From NCBI RefSeq assembly GCF_000156375.1, contig NZ_DS996359.1, positions 801,604 through 855,913 of the forward strand: a stretch of DNA of 54,310 nucleotides, read 5' to 3'. Source of the DNA: Desulfovibrio piger ATCC 29098. GTDB lineage: Bacteria; Desulfobacterota; Desulfovibrionia; Desulfovibrionales; Desulfovibrionaceae. Numbering within the stretch: position 1 is the first letter of the stretch; the number at the start of each line of letters is the position of its first letter. Position numbers and translations under genes: made by a program. Shown here piece by piece: positions 9,281-17,425 of the stretch. Under the pieces are notes generated by a model. It made no database searches. It was given only the letters and a program-made list of their open reading frames with translations, and was not told the DNA's origin.

Positions 9281-9641
9281 GCGGGAACTCCGGGCCGTGG
9301 CGGCCGATGAAGGGAAGAGGGGGCCATGCGCGGCCGGGGCGGTACGGGACGACCGTGTCCGGCACCGGGAAGCGGATGCGGACGCAGGGCCCGCACACGG
9401 CGGAGCAGAAGTATATCAGGTTCGGGAGTGGGCCTCAAGGCTGCCGCTGACCTGTCCCGCGCAAGGACAGGCGGCATGTTGCCGCAGCATCCGCAAGGCC
9501 GGGCGCGGGCAGACGGCAAAGGAAACGGGGCGGCGATCGTCGGATCGTCGCCCCGTGGCGTATGGAAAAAGGTCCGCCCCACAGGCAGGTCGCGGCAGCA
9601 GAGGACAGCGCAGCCGCGGCCGGGACAGGGACGGGAGGCGC
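9281..9641. other. Intergenic region between the chaperone gene and dnaE
   Basis: 361 bp with no gene seen. An imperfect GC-rich stem (9525-9555, arms ACGGGGCGGCGATC and GGATCGTCGCCCCGT) lies about 90 bp beyond the chaperone stop and is followed on the minus strand by TTTCCTTT, so it is a likely terminator. The dnaE promoter must lie in the right-hand rest but is not obvious. Confidence 0.5.
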
Positions 9642-10103
9642 CTAGATGCGCAGCATGCCGCCCATCAGGGCCGGATCCACGGCGGGCGCTTCCGAGGCAT
9701 CGGCAGCGGCGTCGCAGGCCAGGCAGCGTTCCTGCCAGTGGGCGGCCACGTTGACGAAATTGCCCACCCAGGTGCCCACATTGGCGTCGGTGAGCGCGGC
9801 CAGAGGCAGCGTGCCCTGCAGGGTCACGCCCGTATCTTCGCGGGCGGCCAGGGTGAAGCCCTGGGTCTGGTGGAAGAAGGTGTTGGCGTCCAGCAGCGCG
9901 GCGTAGAGCTCGTCACGCTTGCGCGCGGGCAGGGGGGCCACCACGGTGAAGATCATGACCTGGTCCGTAGAGAGGCAGCGCAGGCTGACCTCGAAGTCAT
10001 CGATGCCCAGCAGGCAGGAGGGATCGTCGTCGCGGGTCTCGATGCCGGGCAGGTCCAGTTCGCGGGCCAGGGCGGCCAGCAGGGAAGAAAAAGCGGGGTT
10101 CAT
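9642..10103 (-). CDS. CesT/Tir-type type III secretion chaperone
   Basis: 153 residues, small and acidic, with the alternating helix/strand pattern of the CesT family: an N-terminal helix (LLAALARELDLP), strands around LLGIDDFEVSLRCL and MIFTVVAPLP, and a C-terminal helix WVGNFVNVAAHWQE. Such proteins bind the N-terminal region of one effector and keep it ready for secretion. It lies 23 bp downstream of a large protein of no recognised enzyme family, the classical effector-chaperone pair layout. An AAGGAG precedes the ATG. No secretion-apparatus genes are in this window, so the needle complex would have to be elsewhere. Confidence 0.65.
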   Translation of the reverse strand: MNPAFSSLLAALARELDLPGIETRDDDPSCLLGIDDFEVSLRCLSTDQVMIFTVVAPLPARKRDELYAALLDANTFFHQTQGFTLAAREDTGVTLQGTLPLAALTDANVGTWVGNFVNVAAHWQERCLACDAAADASEAPAVDPALMGGMLRI

Positions 10104-10126
10104 GGCAGGGGCTCCTTGTTAGGGAA

Positions 10127-11887
10127 TCAGGCGTCCTGGGGCTGACGGGCCTGCATGCGGCAGGCCGTGAGCACGCCTTGGCCGTCCGGGGTGACAGTGT
10201 AGGTGAAGTCCGCATCCAGCGGCGACTGGGGCGGCGTGTGGTAACGCATGGTCACATCGCCGTTGGCCTCGCGGCGGATGTCGAGGTCCATGGGCGAGTG
10301 CTCGTCCAGCTGCACGCCGGTCCGGTTGCTGAGGGTGCGCACCAGGAAGACGCCGGACTGGCCCATGCTGAGGAGGACCTGCCGTGCCTGCACGTCATTG
10401 TCATCGCAGATCAGCCGGGCCCGGATGGCCAGATTGTGCGACATGGTGGACGGCCGGCCATGCTCGAAGTCGTTCTTGTCCTCGTCGGTCATGTAGGCGA
10501 TGTCCTGGATATGGACGGTGCCCTCTGCCTCCGCCGGGATGCCCACACCGCCGAAACTGATGGTGGGCCGGTAACCGGGAAGGGCGTTTTGTGTGCCGCG
10601 GCGGTTCAGGTCTATGGCCATCTCCTTTTCCACATGGGCCATGTCGTCCAGGAGCGCCAGAGGCGTCAGCCTGGGCGGGAAGGCGAAGTCATTGAGGTCG
10701 AAGCGGGCGCCACCTTCGACGGCTTCCAGGGCCTTTTCCAGGCTCACACCGGCACTGAGCAGGAGCATGCCGGTGAAGGGGGCCGCGGGATCCTCCGTGC
10801 GGGCCTGGAACATGCCCAGGAGCTTTTCATACATGGCGCTGTTGAAATCGCGCTGGCTCTTGGCAGCCAGATCCTGCGGCATGGGCTCCTGGAAGCAGCC
10901 CTGCCACAGGGTCTCGCGGCTGAGGGGGCCCTGGGGCTGCTGGGCGCGCATCTCATCCATGTGCTGCATGGCCACCATGATGAGGGCGATACCGCCGCCC
11001 AGGTTCAGCTGGGAAGCCAGGGAGGCCATCTCGCCCACAGACTGACGGGGGGCCAAGTTCATGACATCACGGAGCGTGGCGTCCCTCAGGCCCGGCTTGC
11101 CGCAGGCAAAGGCAAAGCATTGCAGGGAGGTCTGGCTGGCCGTGGAAAGATCGCGGAAGAAGTCCGCGGGCGTGCCCTGACGCCCCGCCGCGCTTTCTTC
11201 CACCAGCACGCGGTCCATGAGCTGGCCCAGCTGGGCCTTGAGCTCGCCGTCCACACCAAGATGGGTGGCGCAGGCATCCAGGGCGGCGTCGCGGGTCAGC
11301 TGCGGATCGATGCCGCAGAGCATGTAGTCCGCGGGCCGGGACTGGAGGGTCTGCATGGTCACGGCATCGGCCATGTCCTGATAGGAGAGCAGCTTCTGGC
11401 TGTTGGCCGCCATATCGTTGATGATCCGCTCGAAGGCCTGACGCAGGGCCGGGGTGGGCTGGAGATTGTTCTTCGCATAGAAGTCCTGCAGGGCATGGTC
11501 CAGATTGCGGGTATCGCCCGCGCCGTTGTTGCCCAGCAGGAAGCGGCGGGCCATCTCGGCGTTGGCCGGGCCCAGGGCCTGCGACATGTCCGAGGCCTGG
11601 GCCAGGATGTCGCGGGCCACGCGGGCCTTGAGCGGCTTGCCCTGCTGGCGCATGGCGCTGAGCTGCGGGGCCAGGGCGTCGGCGATGCCGTCGCCGTACT
11701 TGTTGCGGATGGCACCGAGGAAGGCCTCGGCAGTGGCGCGATGGGTGGCCTTGGCGGTGAAGAAGGCACCGACCCTGCCGGACGTCTGGAAGCCGCCTTC
11801 GGCAGTAGCGACAAGGCGGTCGTGGTTGCCGGCCACGTCGGCCAGGCGGGTCAGAGAGGCAACGTTGACGCGATCGATATGGGGCAT
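10127..11887 (-). CDS. Candidate type III secretion effector (586 aa, unknown)
   Basis: I do not recognise an enzyme domain. The protein is 586 residues, soluble, mostly helical by composition, and has no signal peptide or membrane segment. The N-terminal 60 residues (MPHIDRVNVASL...) are Ser/Thr/Ala-rich and flexible, compatible with a secretion signal and chaperone-binding zone. The last 150 residues turn beta-rich with polar repeats. The chaperone-like gene directly downstream is the main reason for calling it an effector; the two form an operon. A perfect-arm palindrome lies 46 bp upstream. Alternative: a cytoplasmic protein with a dedicated chaperone. The function inside a host cell, if any, is unknown. 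Confidence 0.5.
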   Translation of the reverse strand: MPHIDRVNVASLTRLADVAGNHDRLVATAEGGFQTSGRVGAFFTAKATHRATAEAFLGAIRNKYGDGIADALAPQLSAMRQQGKPLKARVARDILAQASDMSQALGPANAEMARRFLLGNNGAGDTRNLDHALQDFYAKNNLQPTPALRQAFERIINDMAANSQKLLSYQDMADAVTMQTLQSRPADYMLCGIDPQLTRDAALDACATHLGVDGELKAQLGQLMDRVLVEESAAGRQGTPADFFRDLSTASQTSLQCFAFACGKPGLRDATLRDVMNLAPRQSVGEMASLASQLNLGGGIALIMVAMQHMDEMRAQQPQGPLSRETLWQGCFQEPMPQDLAAKSQRDFNSAMYEKLLGMFQARTEDPAAPFTGMLLLSAGVSLEKALEAVEGGARFDLNDFAFPPRLTPLALLDDMAHVEKEMAIDLNRRGTQNALPGYRPTISFGGVGIPAEAEGTVHIQDIAYMTDEDKNDFEHGRPSTMSHNLAIRARLICDDNDVQARQVLLSMGQSGVFLVRTLSNRTGVQLDEHSPMDLDIRREANGDVTMRYHTPPQSPLDADFTYTVTPDGQGVLTACRMQARQPQDA

Positions 11888-11933
11888 GGGATTCCTCCCG
11901 GAAGATGGTCGATAGGTGCGCTACGGGATGTAC

Positions 11934-11948
11934 GGACAAATATTGTCC
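11934..11948. promoter_or_regulatory. Palindrome GGACAA-ATA-TTGTCC upstream of the effector gene
   Basis: Perfect 6-bp arms around a 3-bp centre, 46 bp before the effector start. It is a plausible operator for a dimeric regulator of the effector/chaperone operon; the regulator is unknown. Confidence 0.4.
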
Positions 11949-12113
11949 TGGATAAAGCAAGCTTCATGCCAGTCTCTGCCAGCCTACAGGGGAAAGCCGG
12001 AAGTGTCCATTTTTCTTCAGCCGGATGCGCTTGGGGGTGGCCGGGGCTGGAGGCCATGTTTCCTGACTGGCAACGATGTTGTCACCAGAGGCAACGGCAG
12101 AGGCTGATATGGG

Positions 12114-12150
12114 TCAAAAAGTGCCACGGCAGCCCCGAAGGACTGCCGTG
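12114..12150 (-). terminator. Terminator of the Bcr/CflA-type exporter gene
   Basis: Stem CACGGCAG/CTGCCGTG with a 10-nt loop, followed on the minus strand by GCACTTTTT. It lies about 60 bp past the gene's stop. Confidence 0.7.
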
Positions 12151-12209
12151 ATGCGGGCGGAAGGGATCTTTCAGCGCAGTTCCCCGGATGTCCCGGGCAA
12201 CAGGCGGGA

Positions 12210-13400
12210 TCAGCCTTCATAGATCTTGCGGCTGTCCAGCCACAACCAGCCCAGCAGGCAGGCCGTCCCCACCAGGATGGCCATGAGGGCCTGGGCCGCC
12301 ACGGGGCCGGGCCAGACGGGCAGGGCGCAAAGCAGCATGGACAGGCTGCCGAACAGCAGGCCGCCGCTGTTGATGAGGGCCGTCAGGCTGCCGGTATCGT
12401 TACGCATCTGGTTGAGCATGAGCACCGTGGCCGGGGGGCGCAGGGCGCTGCCGCAAAAGCTGATGGGCGCGCAGAGCAGGGCGAAGATGAAGGGCCCCTG
12501 GTCCCCCACCAGCAGCAGGCCCAGTCCGGCCACCACGACGATGCCCAGATAGGCCGAAAAGAAGAGGCGCCGGGGCGCGGTGCGGAAAAAGCGCTCATGC
12601 GCCAGCGGGCCCAGCATGCTCATGCCCGCGTTGAAGGCGAAGAACAGGCTGTAGGCCTGGGGCGAGAGCCCGAACAGGCCCTGGAAGATATAGGAGGAAA
12701 GGGCCAGATAGGCCATGAACGGCATGCTGGTGGCGGAAAAGAGCAGCAGCAGGCAGCGGAAGCCCCGGTGGCGCAGGACGACCAGCAAACGGCCCAGCGT
12801 GCGGAAGGCATTGCCCTGCACCGGATCATGCATGGTCTCGCGCAGCAGCAGCGTCCCGGCACCGGCCAGCAGACCGCAGAGCAGCAGGCAGGCGAAGATG
12901 CCGCGCCAGTCGGTGACGGCCAGCAGGGCCCCGCCGATGACCGGGGCCAGCATGGGCGCCAGGATGGTGATGGTCTGGATCCAGGTGATGACTTTTTCCA
13001 TGGCCCGGCCGCGCAGCACGTCCTTGACGATGGCCAGGGCCATGGCGCTGATGCCGCCGCTGCCGATGGCCTGCACGGCGCGCCAGAACAGCAGGGGCCA
13101 GATGGACTGGGCCAGGGCCAGGAACAGGCTGGAGAGCACATAGAGCAGGGCGCCCGCATAGAGCACGGGCTTGCGGCCGTATTTGTCGCTGAGCGGGCCC
13201 CAGAAAAGCATGGAGGCCCCGAAGAGCAGCAAAAAGCACGAGATGCTCAGGCTGGAGAGGGCGTCCGTGGTCTGCAGGGCCTGCGTCATGTGCGGCAGGG
13301 CGGGCAGGTACATGTCGGTGGAAAGGGGCGCGAAGGCGCTCAGGAAGGCCAGATAGGCAACCAGCCAGCGGTTGCCGGGTGCAAAGACTTTTTTGGGCAT
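12210..13400 (-). CDS. MFS drug efflux transporter, Bcr/CflA family
   Basis: 396 residues with about 12 hydrophobic segments. The first loop has the family motif FAPLSTDMYLPALPHM, and the loop between segments 2 and 3 has the MFS motif GPLSDKYGRKPVLYAG. These place it in the Bcr/CflA (DHA1) drug:proton antiporters of the inner membrane; substrates of the group include bicyclomycin, sulfonamides and chloramphenicol, and none can be assigned here. Start chosen at MPKK (13400), close to the first membrane segment and preceded by GGAG; the longer frame adds residues with no membrane or family similarity. Monocistronic with its own terminator. Confidence 0.88.
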   Translation of the reverse strand: MPKKVFAPGNRWLVAYLAFLSAFAPLSTDMYLPALPHMTQALQTTDALSSLSISCFLLLFGASMLFWGPLSDKYGRKPVLYAGALLYVLSSLFLALAQSIWPLLFWRAVQAIGSGGISAMALAIVKDVLRGRAMEKVITWIQTITILAPMLAPVIGGALLAVTDWRGIFACLLLCGLLAGAGTLLLRETMHDPVQGNAFRTLGRLLVVLRHRGFRCLLLLFSATSMPFMAYLALSSYIFQGLFGLSPQAYSLFFAFNAGMSMLGPLAHERFFRTAPRRLFFSAYLGIVVVAGLGLLLVGDQGPFIFALLCAPISFCGSALRPPATVLMLNQMRNDTGSLTALINSGGLLFGSLSMLLCALPVWPGPVAAQALMAILVGTACLLGWLWLDSRKIYEG

Positions 13401-13724
13401 ACGGGAACTCCATGCCTTCGTGTGAACGAAGACGTGCTCCCGTGCTAACCAAGATCCGTCCGATATGCAATGAAATCCGTTTTCGTCCAGAACAGGGACG
13501 TCAGCTTTTCCGCAGAGGACAGGCTTTTGGGTGAGGGCCGCGCCCGCCGTGCCTTTGCCGGAGGGCGGCGGACAGGATGTTGCCGGGACGGCACGGCCCG
13601 TAGGGTGGAGAGGACGCTTCGGGAGAAGCGAAGGCGGGCCCCGGTTCGCGTCCGGCAGCAGGCCAAAACAAAGGACGGGTCCCGCAAGCCGGGGCCCGTC
13701 CTTCAACATGCGGAACGAAGATGC
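13401..13724. other. Intergenic region upstream of the MFS gene
   Basis: 324 bp with no gene seen. Includes the terminator of the lipoprotein gene (13672-13703). The promoter of the exporter is expected near 13440-13500 but is not clear. Confidence 0.5.
13672..13703 (-). terminator. Terminator of the cbiK-lipoprotein operon
   Basis: Stem AGGACGGG/CCCGTCCT with a GC-rich loop; on the minus strand it is followed by TTGTTTTGG. It is 22 bp from the lipoprotein stop. Confidence 0.65.
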
Positions 13725-14564
13725 CTAGCGCAGGGCGGACACGATGTCCGTGGCCGAAGGCGAGGTCAGCACCTTGCCGTCGGCGATGACGGCCGGGATG
13801 CGCTTCACGCCGTAATAACGGGAGATCTGCACGGCCTGGTACATGTTCACGTTGCCGGCATTGTAGCAGTAGCGGGCCACGTCCAGCTCCTGGCTGGAGG
13901 GCACGGCCGGACGCAGTTTGCCCATGTAGGCATAGTGGATGGGCAGGTCGGTGGGCTTGACCGTGGCGTCGTACTCGTTGGTGAAGGGCACGCTGCGCCC
14001 CTGCTTCTTGTGGGCGGCCTTGATGCGGTTCCACTCGCTGAGGGCGTGGCTCATGTAATCCATGGCCTGGCCTTTGCGCTCATAGCTGATCCAGATGCCC
14101 ATGCCCATGAGGTCGGTACCGTAGTTTTCCGAATTTTTGGCAAAAACGGCGATCTTGGCGTCAGCGGGCGAAAGCTTGGCCGAGGCATCACGCACGGCCT
14201 GCCAGACACGGGCGCTGTCGGGCGAGGCAAAGTCCAGCAGCACGATGAGCTCGTGCGGGGCCGTCTTGTTGCCGAAGAACACGGGGTAGATCTCTTCGCG
14301 CCAGTGGGGACGGTAGGCGGCCTCGTCCTCGATGCTCTGGCGGTCGGCGCCCATGGCCTGCACCATGGCCATGCCTTCGGCGGACAGGGTACGGGTATTG
14401 GGCAGGCTCTTGTTCATCCAGGGGTTGAAGGCATTGGCTTTGGCAGCGGGGGCTGCCTGTGCCGCAGGCGTCAGGTCGGCGCTGCCGTTGCCCCCCATCA
14501 GACCACAGGCAGAGATCAGGCCGCAGACCAGCAGGGCCAGCGGCAGGCGCAGGACTTTCTTCAC
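13725..14564 (-). CDS. Thioredoxin-fold (DsbA-like) lipoprotein without CxxC
   Basis: 279 residues. A signal peptide ends in the lipobox LISAC-G with Cys20 as the lipidation site. The mature part resembles a DsbA/DsbG-type thioredoxin fold: strand LIVLLDFASP, then the C-terminal RIPAVIADGKVLTSPSATDIV with the cis-Pro loop. In the place where DsbA has CxxC after the strand (FxxPxCxxC) it has FASPDSARVW, so the catalytic pair is missing; only an isolated Cys remains further on (RYCYNAG). It may be a binding or scaffold protein rather than an oxidoreductase. The start is GTG at 14564, overlapping the cbiK stop as GTGA, with GAGG upstream. Confidence 0.65.
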   Translation of the reverse strand: MKKVLRLPLALLVCGLISACGLMGGNGSADLTPAAQAAPAAKANAFNPWMNKSLPNTRTLSAEGMAMVQAMGADRQSIEDEAAYRPHWREEIYPVFFGNKTAPHELIVLLDFASPDSARVWQAVRDASAKLSPADAKIAVFAKNSENYGTDLMGMGIWISYERKGQAMDYMSHALSEWNRIKAAHKKQGRSVPFTNEYDATVKPTDLPIHYAYMGKLRPAVPSSQELDVARYCYNAGNVNMYQAVQISRYYGVKRIPAVIADGKVLTSPSATDIVSALR

Positions 14565-15358
14565 TTTTCCTCATCCTTTTTGACGGTTGGCAAGGCAGCT
14601 ACGGCGTCTTCCAGATGCCGCAGCCAGATATCGGCAAAAGCGCGGTATTCGGCCGTGCCCCGCACCACGGGCGCACAGGCATGGCCGGCGGTTTCGATGC
14701 GGGAACGCCAGGAATCCGGCGCGTCCCCGGCCATGTCTTCCAGGGTATGGCGCCCCACCACGGAGAGCAGGGGCATGAGCCAGACACGGCGGGAGGTGAG
14801 GCGCGGCAGCAGGGCATCGAGCTCCAGGGCGCCGCTCATGGTGCCCACATGCACGCGGGCGTCCAGGGCCAGCACGGCCCCGGCAAGGGCCGCATACGCG
14901 GTCACGGCCTGTTGGCGGCTGCCGTGACCCATGAGCACCACGTCCTCGTCGGCCCGGCGTTCTTCCGGAAGATGGGCCAGCACGGCCCGTGCGGCGGCCC
15001 GGATGTCTTCGTCACAGGCCAGCAGGGGCGTCCCGATGCTCACATGCAGGCCGTCCAGGCGTCCGGCCTCGTCCGCATCGGCGCGCACGTCGGTATGTTC
15101 GCTGCCGGGGATGATCTGCAGGGGCTGCACGGCCACATGGGTGAAATTTTCCAGGCACAGGCGGCGCAGGGCCTTGAGCACGGAATCGTTTTTTTGCCGG
15201 GCACGTGTCAGACGGGTGCGCAGCAGCTCCGAAGAAAGGGCCCAGCGCACGCAAATGCCGGGAAAACGTTCGCGCACCCAGGCGTCGAACTGGCGCAGCG
15301 AGCCACGCCCCTGGGGGCTGCTCGTACCGTAGGCGACCAACAGGATAGCTGTTTTCAT
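14561..15358 (-). CDS. cbiK: Sirohydrochlorin cobaltochelatase (CbiK family)
   Basis: 265 residues. CbiK inserts Co2+ (or Fe2+) into sirohydrochlorin, serving anaerobic B12 and siroheme/heme synthesis. The N-terminus AILLVAYGTSSPQGRGSL and the central VLMGHGSRQQAVTAYAAL, with its conserved His, match the class II chelatase fold; the C-terminal PLLSVVGRHTLEDM is also family-typical. No signal peptide is present, so this is the cytoplasmic form rather than the periplasmic CbiK known from Desulfovibrio. The downstream lipoprotein gene overlaps it by 4 bp. The cobO gene at 21830 belongs to the same cofactor pathway but is a separate unit. Confidence 0.9.
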   Translation of the reverse strand: MKTAILLVAYGTSSPQGRGSLRQFDAWVRERFPGICVRWALSSELLRTRLTRARQKNDSVLKALRRLCLENFTHVAVQPLQIIPGSEHTDVRADADEAGRLDGLHVSIGTPLLACDEDIRAAARAVLAHLPEERRADEDVVLMGHGSRQQAVTAYAALAGAVLALDARVHVGTMSGALELDALLPRLTSRRVWLMPLLSVVGRHTLEDMAGDAPDSWRSRIETAGHACAPVVRGTAEYRAFADIWLRHLEDAVAALPTVKKDEEK

Positions 15359-15464
15359 CCCTGTTGGTGTACGTCACTTGCCGCACGCTGGCAAGACGGC
15401 GGGCCTCACGGTTGACCATGGGCAGAGGGGAGGCTACAGTGCGCTATACTTTGGAGGATTGTTC

Positions 15465-16325
15465 GTGAAAGCATTGGTTCTGGAGGGCCGCACCGGACTG
15501 CTGGGGCAGGCCCTGCGCCATGTCCTGCTGGGGCGCGGCTGGTCGGTGGAATCGCTGGAACGCTCGGACGGTGACATCCTGGATGCAGACTTCCTGCAGG
15601 CCCGCCTGGACAGTTGCGCGCCGGATGTGGTGTTCAGCTCCCTTGGCTGGAACACGGTGGATGATGCCGAGGACCATCCCGACGAAGTCCTGCTTTACAA
15701 CCGCACCCTGCCGCACACGCTGGCCTGCCTGCTCAAGACCCGCGGGCAGGGCCATCTGGTGCACTTCAGTTCCGGGCTGGTCTTCTCGGGCCAGCACGGC
15801 AGCCCCTGGCGCGAAGAAGATGCCACGGCCCCTCTCAACGTCTACGGCAAGACCCGTCTGGCCGGGGAGCAGGCCGTATTGCAGACCCTGCCCGAGCGGG
15901 CCTGCGTGGTGCGCACGGGCTGGCTGTTCGGGCCCGGCAAGCGCAACTTCGTGGACGACATCCTCAATGCCTGCCACCGGCGCGACAGCATCACCATCGT
16001 GGACGACCGCACGGGCTCGCCCACCTATTCGCTGGATCTGGCCCTGTGGAGCATCATGCTGGCCGAACGTCAGGCCACTGGCCTGTGGCATGCCGTCAAC
16101 AGCGGGCAGGCCACCTGGTGCGAGCTGGCCTGCGAAGCCGTGGGACTGGCGGGCAACGAATGCCGCGTGGAGCCCATCCCTTCGTCGCAATGGCCGCAAA
16201 AAGCGCCGCGTCCTCCCTATACGGTACTGGACTGCGGCAAGCTTTCCGAGTATCTGGGGATGCATCCGCGCCCCTGGACCCAAGCCTTGCGGGAGCATTT
16301 CTTCTGCGACCCCTTCGATGCCTAA
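15465..16325 (+). CDS. RmlD-like NAD(P)-dependent sugar-nucleotide reductase
   Basis: 286 residues. It resembles dTDP-4-dehydrorhamnose reductase (RmlD/RfbD): Rossmann start KALVLEGRTGLLGQAL, the SSGLVFSG segment, the catalytic YGKTRLAGE (YxxxK), and VVRTGWLFGPGKRNFVDDI. RmlD reduces dTDP-4-dehydrorhamnose to dTDP-rhamnose for surface polysaccharides, but no other rml genes are adjacent, so a related sugar reductase is possible. The start is GTG at 15465, 7 nt after a GGAGG; an in-frame ATG further upstream would add unrelated residues. A terminator follows at 16521. Confidence 0.8.
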   Translation: MKALVLEGRTGLLGQALRHVLLGRGWSVESLERSDGDILDADFLQARLDSCAPDVVFSSLGWNTVDDAEDHPDEVLLYNRTLPHTLACLLKTRGQGHLVHFSSGLVFSGQHGSPWREEDATAPLNVYGKTRLAGEQAVLQTLPERACVVRTGWLFGPGKRNFVDDILNACHRRDSITIVDDRTGSPTYSLDLALWSIMLAERQATGLWHAVNSGQATWCELACEAVGLAGNECRVEPIPSSQWPQKAPRPPYTVLDCGKLSEYLGMHPRPWTQALREHFFCDPFDA

Positions 16326-16831
16326 AAAAGCTCTGGAGCGGGGAAGGTCATCGCCAGGGCACGTTCCCGGGCAAAGACGAATCGGGAGCGGAAAGCAAAA
16401 AACGATGTTCGGCTGCTGTCTGACGCAGGGCGTCAGGCTTTTGCGGCAAAGATGATACGATGCCCTCCGCCTGTGGCAGAGGGACGACATATTTCCGGAC
16501 TTGCATGGTTTGGATCTGAGAGGCCGCCTTCGGGCGGCCTTTCTTACAGACAGGGGGCTGCGGCTCCCTGTTTTTTGTTGGTGGGCCGACGATAGGCATG
16601 CACCGGGCCCGCCGTCCGGAGATGCCGGGCCATGATCCCGTATGGCAGGACAGGAAGAGCGACGGGGCCGTTCCGGCAGCTGATGGCGGCGGAGGCCGTG
16701 TCCGGCTCCCTCCAGCGCATGTATCGGCGGTGGCGTCCGGCTTTCCGCAACAGGGGAGAGGGACGCAGCTCTTTCGGCGGGGCGACCTGCTCCATCCCCC
16801 AAATATCAGGGGCGCGTGAGACGTGGTCCGC
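16326..16831. other. Intergenic region after the RmlD-like gene
   Basis: About 500 bp. It holds the terminator at 16521-16545 and a small inverted repeat near 16427. I find no frame with a ribosome site or recognisable protein in it. Confidence 0.5.
16521..16545 (+). terminator. Terminator after the RmlD-like gene
   Basis: Stem AGGCCGCC/GGCGGCCT with the stable TTCG tetraloop, followed by TTCTT. It lies about 200 bp past the stop. Confidence 0.75.
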
Positions 16832-17425
16832 CTACAGCCGGACAGGGGCCACCCGTATCAGGGCGGCGGCTCCGGCCAGCAGGGTGCGGCGCTGTGCCGC
16901 TGCCAGCCCGGCAGCACGCAAACAGCCTTCCAGCCCGCCGCGTCGCAGCCAGATACGGGCGGGCGTCGCGGGCCCCCAGGGCAGGAAGCCGGGCAGGAGG
17001 CGCCGCAGCAGGGCCGCAGGCAGGCCCAGATTGCGCTCGGCCAGGATGAAGTCCGCCAGCCAGAGCTGCCGTGCCGCCAGGGCGCAGGCCCGCAGCAGGC
17101 TCACGGCATCGGGCCAGGGCAGGGAGAACAGCGCATAGCCCAGGCGCATCCCTTCCAGCGAGCCCGCGGGCAGATCCGGCAGGGCCGCGAAGGGAGCCTG
17201 CGCCGTCGTTCCGGGAAGGTCGGGCAGGACATTGCAGGGCAGGGCACGACTCTCGTCCGGCCAGGGCACCCGGCGGCACAGGGCGGCATACAGGCCGGGC
17301 GTTGGCGGGGCCGGGCGCAGGGTATGCAGGCGGGTCACGTCGGCAGCGGACAGGAGGTCGCGCAGCAGGGGCGCGCAGCCGGTCGCCGCTGAAGAGATGC
17401 AGGGGGCACTAGGACAGGCAGCCAT
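16832..17425 (-). CDS. Unknown protein, possible degenerate methyltransferase
   Basis: 197 residues, rich in Ala, Leu, Pro and Arg. I do not recognise a complete domain. The stretch LLRACALAARQLWLADFILAERNL and the following LLPGFLPWGPATPA resemble the C-terminal half of class I SAM-dependent methyltransferases (the strand 4/5 area), but the glycine-rich SAM loop is not seen at the N-terminus. It may be a truncated or highly diverged methyltransferase. It overlaps the upstream HD-domain gene by 17 bp, so it is translationally coupled to it. Confidence 0.5.
   Translation of the reverse strand: MAACPSAPCISSAATGCAPLLRDLLSAADVTRLHTLRPAPPTPGLYAALCRRVPWPDESRALPCNVLPDLPGTTAQAPFAALPDLPAGSLEGMRLGYALFSLPWPDAVSLLRACALAARQLWLADFILAERNLGLPAALLRRLLPGFLPWGPATPARIWLRRGGLEGCLRAAGLAAAQRRTLLAGAAALIRVAPVRL

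Larger units (their letters stand above)
11888..12209. other. Upstream region of the effector operon and MFS terminator
   Basis: 322 bp with no gene seen. Contains the palindrome at 11934-11948 and the terminator at 12114-12150. The AT-richer piece near 11940-11990 is where an effector promoter would be expected. Confidence 0.5.

Noticed and set aside
16544..16795. Small open frames in the gap after the RmlD-like gene
   Set aside because: No ribosome site, Arg/Pro-rich composition, and no similarity to anything I know; treated as non-coding.
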